From Pseudomonas akapageensis (GTDB taxonomy: Bacteria; Pseudomonadota; Gammaproteobacteria; Pseudomonadales; Pseudomonadaceae): DNA of 64,000 nt. Shown here piece after piece: positions 1-9,592 of the stretch (position 1 is the stretch's first letter; each line of letters opens with the position of its first letter). The stretch covers positions 62,001 to 126,000 of the forward strand of contig NZ_VXCP01000028.1 of the NCBI RefSeq assembly GCF_011355085.1, read 5' to 3'. Both the position numbers and the translations under genes were made by a program. The notes under the pieces were generated by a model that did no database searches, was not told where the DNA came from, and saw only the letters and a list, made by a program, of their open reading frames with translations.

Positions 1-1
1 C

Positions 2-844
2 AATGAGCGGCACTGGGTCAAGTTCACCTTCAAGACGCAACAAGGCATTGCGAACCTGAGCGATGAAGAAGCCAGACACCTGATCGGCGAGGATCGGGAA
101 AGCCATCACCGCGATTTGTTCGACAGCATCGAGGCCGGGGATTTTCCACGCTGGACGTTGTACATCCAGGTCATGACCGAAGCCCAGGCCAAGACTCATC
201 CGGTCAACCCGTTTGACTTGACCAAGGTCTGGCCCCATGGCGACTACCCGCTGATCGAAGTCGGTTGCATCGAACTCAATCGCAACCCGCAGAACGTTTT
301 TGCTGAAGTCGAGCAAGCAGCGTTTACCCCGTCCAGCATCGTGCCGGGCATCAGCTTTTCTCCGGACCGGATGTTGCAGGCACGCTTGTTTTCCTACGGC
401 GATGCGGCGCGCTATCGACTGGGCGTCAACCACCACCAGATTCCGGTCAACACCGCCCGGTGCCCGGTGCACAGCTTCCATCGTGATGGCGCCATGCGCG
501 TTGATGGCAACCATGGTGGCACGCTTTCTTATGTGCCCAACAGCGAGGGCGAATGGGCGGACCAACCCGGTTGGCGCGAGCCGCCGCTGGAGTTGTCCGG
601 TGCCGCCGATCATTGGGATCATCGCCTCGACGATGACCATTACGAGCAACCCGGCAATTTGTTCCGCAAGATGACTGCGCAGGAGAAACAGGCGTTATTC
701 GACAACACTGCGCGTTCACTTCGCTCGGTATCCGAGGATGTCCAACAGCGTCATATCGTCAATTGCACCAGGGCCGATCCTGAATATGGTGCAGGCGTAG
801 CGAGATCGATCGCGAAATACACGGATTCTGGCGCCGATATCTAG
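2..844 (+). CDS. Catalase, C-terminal part (5' end outside window)
   Basis: The open frame is already running at base 2 and ends at a TAG at 842-844. It encodes the C-terminal half of a heme catalase, which disproportionates hydrogen peroxide to water and oxygen. Visible family landmarks are the NRNPQNVFAEVEQAAF block, the VPGISFSPD segment and the proximal heme-ligand region ARLFSYGDAARYRLG, in which the Tyr codon lies at 395-397. The N-terminal catalytic His/Asn lie upstream of the window, so the clade cannot be fixed, but the short tail without a flavodoxin-like domain argues for a small-subunit catalase. A strong hairpin terminator follows 30 bases downstream. Confidence 0.93.
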   Translation, partial: NERHWVKFTFKTQQGIANLSDEEARHLIGEDRESHHRDLFDSIEAGDFPRWTLYIQVMTEAQAKTHPVNPFDLTKVWPHGDYPLIEVGCIELNRNPQNVFAEVEQAAFTPSSIVPGISFSPDRMLQARLFSYGDAARYRLGVNHHQIPVNTARCPVHSFHRDGAMRVDGNHGGTLSYVPNSEGEWADQPGWREPPLELSGAADHWDHRLDDDHYEQPGNLFRKMTAQEKQALFDNTARSLRSVSEDVQQRHIVNCTRADPEYGAGVARSIAKYTDSGADI

Positions 845-873
845 TTTTGCAGTGGTATTACCGCATCACCCCA

Positions 874-910
874 ACACCCGATGCCAGTGCATCGGGTGTC
901 GGGTTTTTTT
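874..910 (+). terminator. Rho-independent terminator after catalase
   Basis: A perfect 11-bp stem (874-884 with 889-899, arm ACACCCGATGC) closes a 4-base loop and is followed by CGGG and a run of eight T. It lies 30 bases after the catalase stop and ends catalase transcription before the convergent kinase gene. Confidence 0.9.
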
Positions 911-1007
911 TGTACTTGAGATTTGTGCAGGGTATGGCTACAGGACAGCCGTGGGAGCGGCCCCCCTTTCTGTTTCACGCCGAGTGGGCGTTGCGTTCGA
1001 GGTGTCT

Positions 1008-4000
1008 TTACGCGACGGGAAGAGTGAATTGAACGGTGGCCCCCCGGGGCTGGTTGGCGCTTGCCCATAAACGGCCGCCATGCGCCTCGATGATCGAGTG
1101 ACAGATCGACAACCCCATCCCCAGGCCGGTGGGCTTGGTGGTGTAGAAAGCAGCGAAAATCCGGTCTGCGCTTTCCGAGGCAAAACCCGGCCCCGAATCG
1201 CTCACACTCACGCGTACGCAGCCAACATCATCCAATACCGAGCTGATATGCAATTGACGTTCGCTTTCGCTGACAGTGCTCATTGCCTCCAGCGCATTCA
1301 TGATCAGGTTGAGCAGCACCTGTTGCAGTTCCACACGGTCTCCCTCGGTGAAGGGCAAGCCGTCCGTAAGTTGGGTCTGTATCGAGACGCCACTCTTGGT
1401 GATCTGGCCACGGGTGAATTCGATCATCTCGCGGATCGCTGCGTTGGTGTCCAGCGGCCCCTTTAGCGGTGGTGCCTTGCGGATATGGCCACGGATTCGC
1501 CCCAGCACATCCGCCGCTCGATTGGTTTCCATGATGAGACGGCCGAGAACCTGCCGTACCTCGTCGAGCTCCGGCGGCTGGGCGCTCATCCAGCGCAGCG
1601 CAGCATCGGCGTTGAGGATGGCCGCGGCAATCGGCTGGTTGACTTCGTGGACGATCGAGGCCACAAGCTGGCCCATGGTCGCAACGCGGTTCGCGTGGGC
1701 CAACTCGGTTTGCACTTCACGATAGCGTCGTTCGCTCTCGCGGATTTTTTCTTCCGCCTGCTTGCGCTCCGTCAGATCCAGCACGAAAGCGACCCCTTCC
1801 TTGCTACTGGCTTGGAACATGGCCAAACCGACGATGACCGGGAGGCGGCTACCATCCTTCCTGACATACTCCTTCTCGTAGGGTTGGGCGTGTCCGGTCT
1901 GCACAGCGTGCGCCATAGCGTGCTCGCTTTGCTCGCGAAACTCCGGCGGCGTCAGATCTCTCCAGCGCAGGTTGATCGAGGCCAGATCTTCCCGTTCGTA
2001 TCCCACCATGCGAATAAATGCATCATTGGTCTCGATAATGTCACCGTCGGTATTCCAGACGACAATTCCAATGATGTTGGCGTCCACGAGGCGCCGGATC
2101 TTCGCTTCGCGTTCCGCCACCTCGCGGTACAAACGGGCATTTTCCAGCGAGATTGCAGCCTGTGAGGCCACCAGCTTCAACACGGCGATCCGGGCCGGGC
2201 CAAATACACGGGCGGTCAGATTGTTTTCAAGGTAGAGCGCGCCAACGAGCTTGGCCTGGTTCATCAGCGGCAGGCAGAGAATTGAACGGGCGCGATGCTG
2301 ACGGATATAAGGGTCTGCGCAAAATGAAGCCTCGGCCACAGCATCGTCAAGAAAAACGCTCTCCCGGGTGCGCAGGACATGATAGAGAACTGACTCCGGC
2401 AGCAGCGCCGCACTCACCGGCGCATAGCTCAACTGCGTCGCATTGCCGCCGATAGTCACGTGCGCCGCTATCCGGTGCTCACTGCCGTCCGACAGGATCA
2501 ACAGGCCTCGTTCGGCGCCGGCCTGTTCGATAGCGGTGCACATGATGATATCGATGAGCTGTTCCAGGACGATTTCCCCCGACACGGCCTGGGACACCTT
2601 GAGTACGGTGGCAAGATCGAGGTGTTCGACCGGTGTTGCCATCGTAGTCGTCGGGCCGAGTCTGTGTTCTTCGGTCCTCAGCAACGGATACCGCCTATCA
2701 AGCTGGCGCACCTTGCCATCGGCGCCCCAACGCAGGTAGCCGTACCGGGCATCCTGCAAATACACACGGGCGATCTTGCCAAGACCGCGCGCTGCGTAGA
2801 AGCGAGACGCGAGTTCGTTGGCAAGCGCCTCGATATGGACAAAGCTGCTCTCCTGGGCCGTGTGGATGGCTTGCTCATAAAGCAACTCGGCATCCATCAC
2901 ACGCCCTTCGACGCGGGCGATTTCGGCGCCGACCAGCGCGGCCCTGCTGGCGAAATTCTCCGGGCACTGTTGTGCCCAGGTCTGGAGCTGCCGGTGATCC
3001 GCCGCCATCGCGCTCAAGTGCTGCGCATGCTCGTCCACCGGGACACCGTCGCACCAGGCCGCCCGGGCCAGTGCGTCATAGAAGTAATATTCAGCTTCCT
3101 CGAAGAACAAGTGGGAAGTCCAGAGCAACTGCCGTGCCTTTGCGGCGGCTTGCATGGCCGCCCCTGGGTCATCGGCCATGTAGCGGGCCTGTAATTTGCG
3201 GACCCAGTACCAACACTCGGCCAGTGCCAGGTCCGAGTTGCTGGACAGGTGGGTTTCGGTGTCAAGCTCGTTGAATTGCCCGTCGTCAAAGCAACCGAAG
3301 CTTGGCGTCAAGCCTCGGAACATCCGGATCACCGCCAGTTGCGTGTCGATGAAATCGATGACCAGTCCGAAGCGCACCTTCCTGGCGTAAGCCAGGCCAC
3401 GTTCGGCTTCGCCTTGCGCTTCGGGCAGCGGCTCACCCGCAAAAAGTGAGTTGGATGTGAGGCTGTTGCCTGCATAGGCGCCATATGGCAGGTCGCCGAT
3501 CCGGTCAGCCGCGACAAACGAGCGGCGCAGCAGTTCGCGGCATTGCCCAACGGGTCTCATCCAGCGCACGGCAAAATTCGAGAAGCATAGAAAGGTGCTG
3601 GGTTCGAATCGCCTCAGGCCACGTCGTTCAACAAGTTTGCAGCCGAGCTGGCCGAATCGGAATCCAGCCTGGTAATCGCCGAAACGCCGTCCGGCGACTC
3701 TGAATGCATTGGCGTAATGCATACATGAGGCGTCGCAGTTACCCCACTCGAGACTGAGACTGATCGCCTTGGAGATCGATAGGCACGTCAGGTTCGCATC
3801 CGTCTGCACGGCAGGCGGGAATAGCTTGCACAGAGCGTTGACTGTCATGAGGGACACCGCGTCCTGCATCAGCGGCAAATCGATGAGTTCTTCGATTGAC
3901 CGATCCCCCATCAACGACCAGATCCGGTCGTATTCCAGGCGCACGTCATCATCGCTCGGGTGGGCTGACCACTCTATGCCCACATGCCGCAGGTAGGCGA

Positions 4001-6473
4001 GACAGACAGCGACCGCGCTATCGCTGCGATCCAGGAGCAGGTAGACATCCATTTGCAGACAGGCGACGTTGGCGCGATCTATCGTGGTCGTGGCGCGATT
4101 CGACAGCGCCGTAAGGCGCTTGTCCGCGACAGGTAGCTGCCCGGTCAGGAACTCACATTCGGCCCGGTTCAACTCCAGCGCGAAGATCAGCCCATGCCGA
4201 CGCGCCCAGCAGTCGTCGTCCAACAGCTGCGCACCCGTGCTGAGATAGTTGAGCGCCGAAGCATAGGCAGTCGACGCCTTGGCGCGCTGGCCGGCAATCA
4301 GGTTGAGCTCTGCCAGTTGCTCCCGCTCGCCCTGGTCGGTGAGCAGTGCGGCGCCGCGATTGAGCTGGCCCACGATTTCAAAGATCGTTTCCTCCCGCCT
4401 TTGCGGGGGCGTCTGCGCTGCCAGCAACCGCCCGATGCGCAGATGGGCTTCGGCGCGCGAATCCCTGGGGATCAGCGAATAGGCGGCTTCATGAATACGG
4501 TCGTGAACAAATCCATAGGCACCGTCCAGCCGCTCGACCAGTTCCTGGCGAATCGCCTCCCACAGTACCGCGCGGATCCGCATCCTGGGGATACCCAGAA
4601 CGGTCGAAAGCGCCGTGATTCCGGCAACGTTACCCAGGCAGGCAAGCTGCTGCAACGCCTGCTGCGTCTCAGCCGGCAGGCGGGTCAGTTTGCCGACCAT
4701 CAGGTCCACGATGTTGTCGGTGTAACCCTTGGCATGGATGCGATCCGGGTCCCAGCACCACTGCCGGGCGTCATGCTCGAAGGTCAGCAACTGCTCATCG
4801 GCGAGTGCTTGCAGAAACTGGATCACGAAGAACGGATTGCCGGCGGTTTTTTCGAGCACCAACTGTGCCAGGGGCTCGATGCGCGCAAGCTCGGCATGCA
4901 GCGCCTCGGCGATCAATTGCTCGATATGCACCTTGGCGAGCGGCGCCAGCGTGATCTCAACGATCCTGCCCCCCGCGTTTCGAATGGACTGGAGTTTGCT
5001 CGTCAGCGGGTGTGTGACATCCACCTCGTTACTGCGATAGGCGCCCACCAGCATCAAATGGCGCACATCCGAGCTGATCAGCAGATCTTCGAGCAGGTCG
5101 AGCGTTGCCGCGTCGAGCCACTGCAGATCGTCGAGAAACAGTGCGAGCGGATGTTCCGCCTGGGCAAATACACCGATAAAACGCCGGAACACCAGAAGGA
5201 AACGGCGTTGCGCCTGTTGGGGGCCAAGTGCCGGAACCGGTGGCGGCTCGCCGATGATGAGCTTCAGTTCGGGAATGAGGTCAGTCATGAGCCCCGCATT
5301 GGCGCCCAGCGCCTCCTGCAGCGCATCACGCCAGTTCGCCAGTTCCGTGTCGTTCTTGCCAAGCAGCGTGCGCACCAGGCTTTGAAATGCCTGCACCAGC
5401 GTCGAATAGGGTATGTCGCGCCTGTATTGATCGAACTTGCCGGAAGCGAAGAGTCCTCGCGGCGGTACCAGCACCTTGTGCAACTCATTGACCACCGAGG
5501 ACTTGCCAATACCGGAATAGCCGGTGACCAACACGAGTTCCGGTGCGCTGTTTTCAATGATCCGATCGAACGCGGCGACCAGCGTGTCGATCTCAGGCTC
5601 GCGCCCGTAGAGTTTCTCGGGAATCAGCAGCCGATCGGAGGTGCCGTGCTCGTCTAGCGCGAAGGTATTGATCTGGTGCAAGTGCTGCCAGTCTGCCAGG
5701 CACCGCTGCAGATCAAGTTCAACACCAGCGGCCGTCTGGTAGCGCTCCTCAGCGGTTTTGGCCAGCAGCTTCATGACAATATGGGAGAGCGCCTCGGGGA
5801 CGGATTCGACCCGCGAGCTGGGCGGCAGCGGTTGTTTTGCGATATGACAGTGCACCCATTCCATTGGCTCGGAAGCCGTAAACGGCAGCGAGCCGGTCAA
5901 CATCTGGTAAAGCGTGACGCCGAAGGAATAGAGGTCGCTGCGTGAATCGATCGAGCGATTCATTCGCCCGGTCTGCTCAGGTGCCATGTAGGCGAGCGTG
6001 CCAGCGAGGGTCTCGGGCGCCTGTCGCTCGCGCGGCAGCCGCGAGGCGAGGCCGAATCCGGTGAGCCTGGCCTGTCCGTCGGTGCAGTTCACCAGGATAT
6101 GGCTGGGCTTGATATCTTTATGGACGAGTCCTCGCTGGTGGAGCCTTCCCAGAGCCATCGCGATGCTGACAGCGAGACGCAAAAAAACAGTCGTTTCCAT
6201 GGGCGCGCCGAGCAGCTGCACAAGCGGCACGCCGCCGGGATCCTCCAGCACCATCTGCATCTGACCACCCTCGCGTACCATCGCTATCGGTCGCACCGCC
6301 CACGCGCTATCCAGCTCGTCTTTCAGGCCAAACTCGTGAGCGAGACGGTCAAGGCAGGAGGGGGAAGGTTGTTCGGTGGCGGGCCGCGCAATCAGGACAT
6401 TGCAGTCGCTGCAGGCATTCGGGTGTGGCTCCCGACAGAAGATACGCTCACCGTCGCCCCATAATATCTGCAT
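1008..6473 (-). CDS. Multidomain Ser/Thr-kinase-like / AAA ATPase / GAF / PAS / sensor histidine kinase
   Basis: This is a soluble signalling protein of about 1821 residues. In order it has a protein-kinase-like domain (catalytic-loop LVHKDIKPSH near 117-125), an AAA/STAND-type ATPase (Walker A TGYSGIGKSS near 317-326, Walker B LALFLDDLQW), a long helical repeat region, a GAF domain, a PAS domain, and a HisKA/HATPase module (H-box VHEVNQP with His near 1609, DSGPGF and GLGMGLS). The DFG position of the kinase reads TGFG, so classical Ser/Thr kinase activity is doubtful. The frame stays open to 6641. I start at ATG 6473 (MQILWGDGER) because the family usually begins there; ATG 6521 is the alternative, and neither has a strong ribosome site. 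The divergent receiver-only gene at 6716 is the likely partner. Confidence 0.88.
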   Translation of the reverse strand: MQILWGDGERIFCREPHPNACSDCNVLIARPATEQPSPSCLDRLAHEFGLKDELDSAWAVRPIAMVREGGQMQMVLEDPGGVPLVQLLGAPMETTVFLRLAVSIAMALGRLHQRGLVHKDIKPSHILVNCTDGQARLTGFGLASRLPRERQAPETLAGTLAYMAPEQTGRMNRSIDSRSDLYSFGVTLYQMLTGSLPFTASEPMEWVHCHIAKQPLPPSSRVESVPEALSHIVMKLLAKTAEERYQTAAGVELDLQRCLADWQHLHQINTFALDEHGTSDRLLIPEKLYGREPEIDTLVAAFDRIIENSAPELVLVTGYSGIGKSSVVNELHKVLVPPRGLFASGKFDQYRRDIPYSTLVQAFQSLVRTLLGKNDTELANWRDALQEALGANAGLMTDLIPELKLIIGEPPPVPALGPQQAQRRFLLVFRRFIGVFAQAEHPLALFLDDLQWLDAATLDLLEDLLISSDVRHLMLVGAYRSNEVDVTHPLTSKLQSIRNAGGRIVEITLAPLAKVHIEQLIAEALHAELARIEPLAQLVLEKTAGNPFFVIQFLQALADEQLLTFEHDARQWCWDPDRIHAKGYTDNIVDLMVGKLTRLPAETQQALQQLACLGNVAGITALSTVLGIPRMRIRAVLWEAIRQELVERLDGAYGFVHDRIHEAAYSLIPRDSRAEAHLRIGRLLAAQTPPQRREETIFEIVGQLNRGAALLTDQGEREQLAELNLIAGQRAKASTAYASALNYLSTGAQLLDDDCWARRHGLIFALELNRAECEFLTGQLPVADKRLTALSNRATTTIDRANVACLQMDVYLLLDRSDSAVAVCLAYLRHVGIEWSAHPSDDDVRLEYDRIWSLMGDRSIEELIDLPLMQDAVSLMTVNALCKLFPPAVQTDANLTCLSISKAISLSLEWGNCDASCMHYANAFRVAGRRFGDYQAGFRFGQLGCKLVERRGLRRFEPSTFLCFSNFAVRWMRPVGQCRELLRRSFVAADRIGDLPYGAYAGNSLTSNSLFAGEPLPEAQGEAERGLAYARKVRFGLVIDFIDTQLAVIRMFRGLTPSFGCFDDGQFNELDTETHLSSNSDLALAECWYWVRKLQARYMADDPGAAMQAAAKARQLLWTSHLFFEEAEYYFYDALARAAWCDGVPVDEHAQHLSAMAADHRQLQTWAQQCPENFASRAALVGAEIARVEGRVMDAELLYEQAIHTAQESSFVHIEALANELASRFYAARGLGKIARVYLQDARYGYLRWGADGKVRQLDRRYPLLRTEEHRLGPTTTMATPVEHLDLATVLKVSQAVSGEIVLEQLIDIIMCTAIEQAGAERGLLILSDGSEHRIAAHVTIGGNATQLSYAPVSAALLPESVLYHVLRTRESVFLDDAVAEASFCADPYIRQHRARSILCLPLMNQAKLVGALYLENNLTARVFGPARIAVLKLVASQAAISLENARLYREVAEREAKIRRLVDANIIGIVVWNTDGDIIETNDAFIRMVGYEREDLASINLRWRDLTPPEFREQSEHAMAHAVQTGHAQPYEKEYVRKDGSRLPVIVGLAMFQASSKEGVAFVLDLTERKQAEEKIRESERRYREVQTELAHANRVATMGQLVASIVHEVNQPIAAAILNADAALRWMSAQPPELDEVRQVLGRLIMETNRAADVLGRIRGHIRKAPPLKGPLDTNAAIREMIEFTRGQITKSGVSIQTQLTDGLPFTEGDRVELQQVLLNLIMNALEAMSTVSESERQLHISSVLDDVGCVRVSVSDSGPGFASESADRIFAAFYTTKPTGLGMGLSICHSIIEAHGGRLWASANQPRGATVQFTLPVA

Positions 6474-6655
6474 GCTGTTATCTATCGGCGTGGGAGCAAT
6501 AGGTTGTTTCTTATAGGCCATGTAGTTACTTGTATGCCATGTGGTTTTTAATATGCGGCAGTCCCAGCTTATGCAAGCCAGCGACGAGACGTCACTTGTA
6601 CCTGGGTACAGCCGAAGTATCCTTTGGTTGCGCGCCCTCATACATTAATCTTGGA

Positions 6656-6676
6656 AAGTTATACTTAGGTATACTT
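6656..6676. promoter_or_regulatory. Inverted repeat in the divergent kinase/receiver promoter
   Basis: The arms AAGTTATAC and GTATACTT pair around TTAG with one extra T in the left arm. The repeat sits in the AT-rich gap between two divergent signalling genes and is a candidate operator. No binding protein is identified. Confidence 0.3.
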
Positions 6677-6715
6677 GTCCATGTTATAAAGCCGCGTATG
6701 ATGTAATAAGGATAG

Positions 6716-7120
6716 GTGCAATCACGAGCGACCCAAATGCTGCAAGACACTCAGTTGCGCAATACGACGATTATTGCAGTTGTCGATGATGACGACTCCA
6801 TTCGGACAGCCCTGGAAAGCTTGTTGCGTTCCAGCGGTTATACAGCTCGAACCTATTGCAACGCTCTGGAGTTTCTCGGCGGGAACGCCCCCGCTGAAAC
6901 ACATTGCCTGATTTCCGATATCCATATGCCGGGAATGAGCGGGATAGAGATGCATGTATGGCTTGTCGCGAAGGGCTTCCACATCCCCACCATACTCATC
7001 ACCGGTTATCCTGAAGCGGCGCCATTCCTTGGCGCCGATGCTCCGAGCCTGATTACCTTACTATCCAAACCCTGTGACACCGACAGGCTGCTGAGTTGCA
7101 TAGAAACAGCCCTCCGCTAG
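6716..7120 (+). CDS. Receiver-only response regulator (FixJ-type REC)
   Basis: This single receiver domain of 134 residues has the acidic pocket VVDDDDS near 23-28, the phospho-acceptor Asp68 in LISDIHMPGMSG, a Thr-bearing LITGYP strand and Lys118 in LLSKP. No DNA-binding domain follows, so it probably relays phosphate or acts by protein contact. GTG 6716 follows AAGGA by only 3 bases, and ATG 6737 follows a weak CACGAG, so the start is uncertain by 7 codons. It is divergent from the giant histidine kinase at 1008-6473, which suggests a cognate pair. Confidence 0.85.
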   Translation: MQSRATQMLQDTQLRNTTIIAVVDDDDSIRTALESLLRSSGYTARTYCNALEFLGGNAPAETHCLISDIHMPGMSGIEMHVWLVAKGFHIPTILITGYPEAAPFLGADAPSLITLLSKPCDTDRLLSCIETALR

Positions 7121-7371
7121 CGGCACTGAGAACACTCTGGATGTTTTTTGCTGCCCCAGAAACATACCTTCGTATAAATTCCTGCGACTGGCGTATAACT
7201 CAGCTGAACCGATGTAGAAGTGTGCCTGGAAAAATCCGTCAATAACATGAAGCCGCAGCGGACGACTCGCTGTAACGAAGATGGGCTCCCTTCATTTCGG
7301 TGCCCGACATCGTCCAGTTCAAATTGAAGAATAACTTCAAGATTATTGACCACACTTCTGAGGAACACATC

Positions 7372-8574
7372 ATGAAACAGCATATTCTGGTTGTTGGCGC
7401 CGGGTTCGGTGGTGTTTGGAGTGCATTGAGCGCCGCACGTTTGCTGGACATTCACCATCGCAACGACGTGGAAATCACCTTGCTGGCGCCCCAGGCGGAA
7501 TTGCGCATGCGTCCCCGGTTCTACGAAACCGACGTGCACAAGATGTTCGCGCCCCTGGACGGGCTCTTCGACTCGGTGGGTGTACATTTCATCAAAGGCA
7601 CCGCCGAGCGCATCGACGAACAGCAAAGGACTGTTGGCTACCGCGATGGGGCTGGCCGCCAGGGCGTGTTGGGCTACGACCGTCTGGTGCTGGCGGCCGG
7701 CAGCCAGCTAGCCCGCCCGACGGTGCCAGGCCTTGACGCCCATGCATTCGACGTTGATCAGATCGAAGCGGCGGTGCGCCTGGAGAACCACCTGAAATCC
7801 CTCGAGCACCGACCCCATAGCACTGCCCGCAACACCGTGGTAGTCGCAGGCGGCGGTTTTACCGGTATCGAAACCGCTACCGAGATGCCAGCACGCCTGC
7901 GCTCCGTGCTCGGTAACGATCAGGACATCCGCGTGATCATTGTCGACCGGGCGCCGCAGATCGCCGCGTCCATGGGGGACGGGATTCGTCCTTCGATCAT
8001 CGAGGCCTCCGAACACCTGGGTATCGAATGGATACTCAACACCAGTGTGGCGGCGGTGGATGCCAACGGCGTCACCCTCGCCGATGGTCGCCATATCGAG
8101 AGCCAAACGGTGATCTGGACAGTCGGTTTTCGCGCCAACCCGCTAACCGAACAACTGAGCAGCGTCCACGATACCCAGGGGCGTTTGCATGTCGATCAGA
8201 ACCTCAAGGTGTTCGGCCAGGAACATGTCTACGCTGCCGGCGACGTCGCCTATGCAGCTACCGATGACCTCGGCAACTTTGCAGCAATGTCCTGCCAGCA
8301 TGCGATCTCTCTGGGCCGTCACGCCGGGAATAACGTCGCCGCGGATTTGCTGGGTGTCGCGCCCACTCCCTACCGTCAGCCCAAGTACGTGACCTGCCTG
8401 GATCTGGGGGCCTGGGGCGCGGTGTTTACCGAAGGTTGGGATCGTCAACTGAAGCTGGTCAAGGAACAGGCCAAGGACCTCAAGACGCAGATCAACACGA
8501 TGTGGATCTACCCGCCAGCAGCTGATCGAGCCACCGCCCTGGCAGCGGCCGACCCGATGATTCCCGTGGCCTGA
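7372..8574 (+). CDS. NAD(P)/FAD-dependent oxidoreductase (NDH-2-like)
   Basis: This flavoprotein pyridine-nucleotide oxidoreductase is about 400 residues long. It has an N-terminal FAD-binding Rossmann motif GAGFGG (9-14), the LVLAAGSQ strand near 106-112, a second dinucleotide motif VVVAGGGFTGIE (156-167) for NAD(P)H, and a C-terminal VYAAGDVA FAD-binding signature. The layout is that of type II NADH dehydrogenase-like enzymes, which pass electrons to quinones, although no C-terminal membrane anchor is obvious. ATG 7372 is chosen because AGGA precedes it by 7 bases; the frame runs 24 codons further upstream without a ribosome site. It leads a rightward run of redox genes up to 11264. Confidence 0.85.
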   Translation: MKQHILVVGAGFGGVWSALSAARLLDIHHRNDVEITLLAPQAELRMRPRFYETDVHKMFAPLDGLFDSVGVHFIKGTAERIDEQQRTVGYRDGAGRQGVLGYDRLVLAAGSQLARPTVPGLDAHAFDVDQIEAAVRLENHLKSLEHRPHSTARNTVVVAGGGFTGIETATEMPARLRSVLGNDQDIRVIIVDRAPQIAASMGDGIRPSIIEASEHLGIEWILNTSVAAVDANGVTLADGRHIESQTVIWTVGFRANPLTEQLSSVHDTQGRLHVDQNLKVFGQEHVYAAGDVAYAATDDLGNFAAMSCQHAISLGRHAGNNVAADLLGVAPTPYRQPKYVTCLDLGAWGAVFTEGWDRQLKLVKEQAKDLKTQINTMWIYPPAADRATALAAADPMIPVA

Positions 8575-8826
8575 AAATCCAGCCTGAACGTGGCGTCCGT
8601 AACAGCATGACGGACGCCCGCCGAGCACCGCTGCAACCTTTTGAGAGAGCGGGCTTTGTTGTTCGCAAATCCGGAACCCTGCGTACAAGCACTGCGCCTT
8701 CTCAGCCAACATGAACGCTCATATGCTTCGGTCACGTCCAGGGATTCAAAAGAAACGGGAAGCGAGTAGACGCCAATACAACCGCAATAGCTAAGAAACC
8801 CATCTAATAATAAGGAGACGAAAACG

Positions 8827-9510
8827 ATGCAGACCAGCCCATTCATTGATGATCTGATACGCGACCGTCGTACAAAGCGTGGTTTTCTGGATCGACCCGT
8901 ATCGATGGAAATGGTGAAGGACATCCTTTCGGCGGCCAAGTATGCACCCAGTTCAAGTAACAGCCAGCCGTGGCGCTGTTATGTCATAACCGGTGAGGCG
9001 CGCGAGCGCATTACCACGGCCGCGGTGGAGGCGTACCGCGCAGCGCCCGATGGCCTGGTGCCGGAATATTCCTTTTTTCCTCAGCCGCTGCATGAGCCCT
9101 ATGCGACCCGTTTCAATTCGTTTCGTGGCCAACTGGGCGAAGCTCAAGGATGCTGCCGAAGCGATATAGCCGGGCGGCGTCGAGACGTCGAGCGCCAGTT
9201 CCGTTTTTTCGACGCGCCCGTGGGCATCATTTTCACGATGGATCGCCGTCTGGAATGGGCCAGTTTCATTTGCTATGGCTGCTTTCTCCAGAACCTCATG
9301 CTGGCAGCGAAGGGGCGTGGTCTCGACACCTGCCCTCAGCAAATCTGGTCCCTGCAGCACCCGGTACTGCGCACTGAACTCAACCTTCCCGATGATCAAA
9401 TGGTGGTAGCAGGCATGTCTCTGGGTTGGGCCGACAACAGCCTGGCGGAGAACCAGATGAGCTTGCCCAAGCTACAGATGGAAGAGTTCGTCACCTTCGT
9501 CAACGCATAA
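8827..9510 (+). CDS. Nitroreductase family protein (copy 1)
   Basis: This FMN-dependent nitroreductase-fold protein of 227 residues is expected to reduce nitro groups or quinones with NAD(P)H. Family landmarks are the N-terminal RRTKRGF segment, the FMN-contacting PSSSNSQPW near 44-52, FFDAPVGIIF, the WASFICYGCFLQNLMLAA helix and a C-terminal VVAGMSLGWAD. AAGGAG at 8812-8817 lies 9 bases before the ATG. A paralogue at 39299-39982 differs at about 17 residues. The PcpA/LinE-type dioxygenase starts 82 bases downstream, which recalls the Bacillus mhqNO pairing of a nitroreductase with a hydroquinone dioxygenase. Confidence 0.87.
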   Translation: MQTSPFIDDLIRDRRTKRGFLDRPVSMEMVKDILSAAKYAPSSSNSQPWRCYVITGEARERITTAAVEAYRAAPDGLVPEYSFFPQPLHEPYATRFNSFRGQLGEAQGCCRSDIAGRRRDVERQFRFFDAPVGIIFTMDRRLEWASFICYGCFLQNLMLAAKGRGLDTCPQQIWSLQHPVLRTELNLPDDQMVVAGMSLGWADNSLAENQMSLPKLQMEEFVTFVNA

Positions 9511-9592
9511 CGACAGCAACCTTCACGCATTCGGCAGCCGCGCTGACAGCCGTGGCGGCCTTTGCTCGGCCAAACAAAAACAGGAGAACTAC

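Noticed and set aside
4194..5657. Plus-strand 487-residue open frame
   Set aside because: It lies wholly antisense to the AAA domain of the giant kinase, with no ribosome site and low-complexity His/Gln/Arg-rich text; it is a GC-bias shadow.
7117..7626. Minus-strand 169-residue open frame
   Set aside because: It overlaps the start of the FAD oxidoreductase and has no recognisable features.
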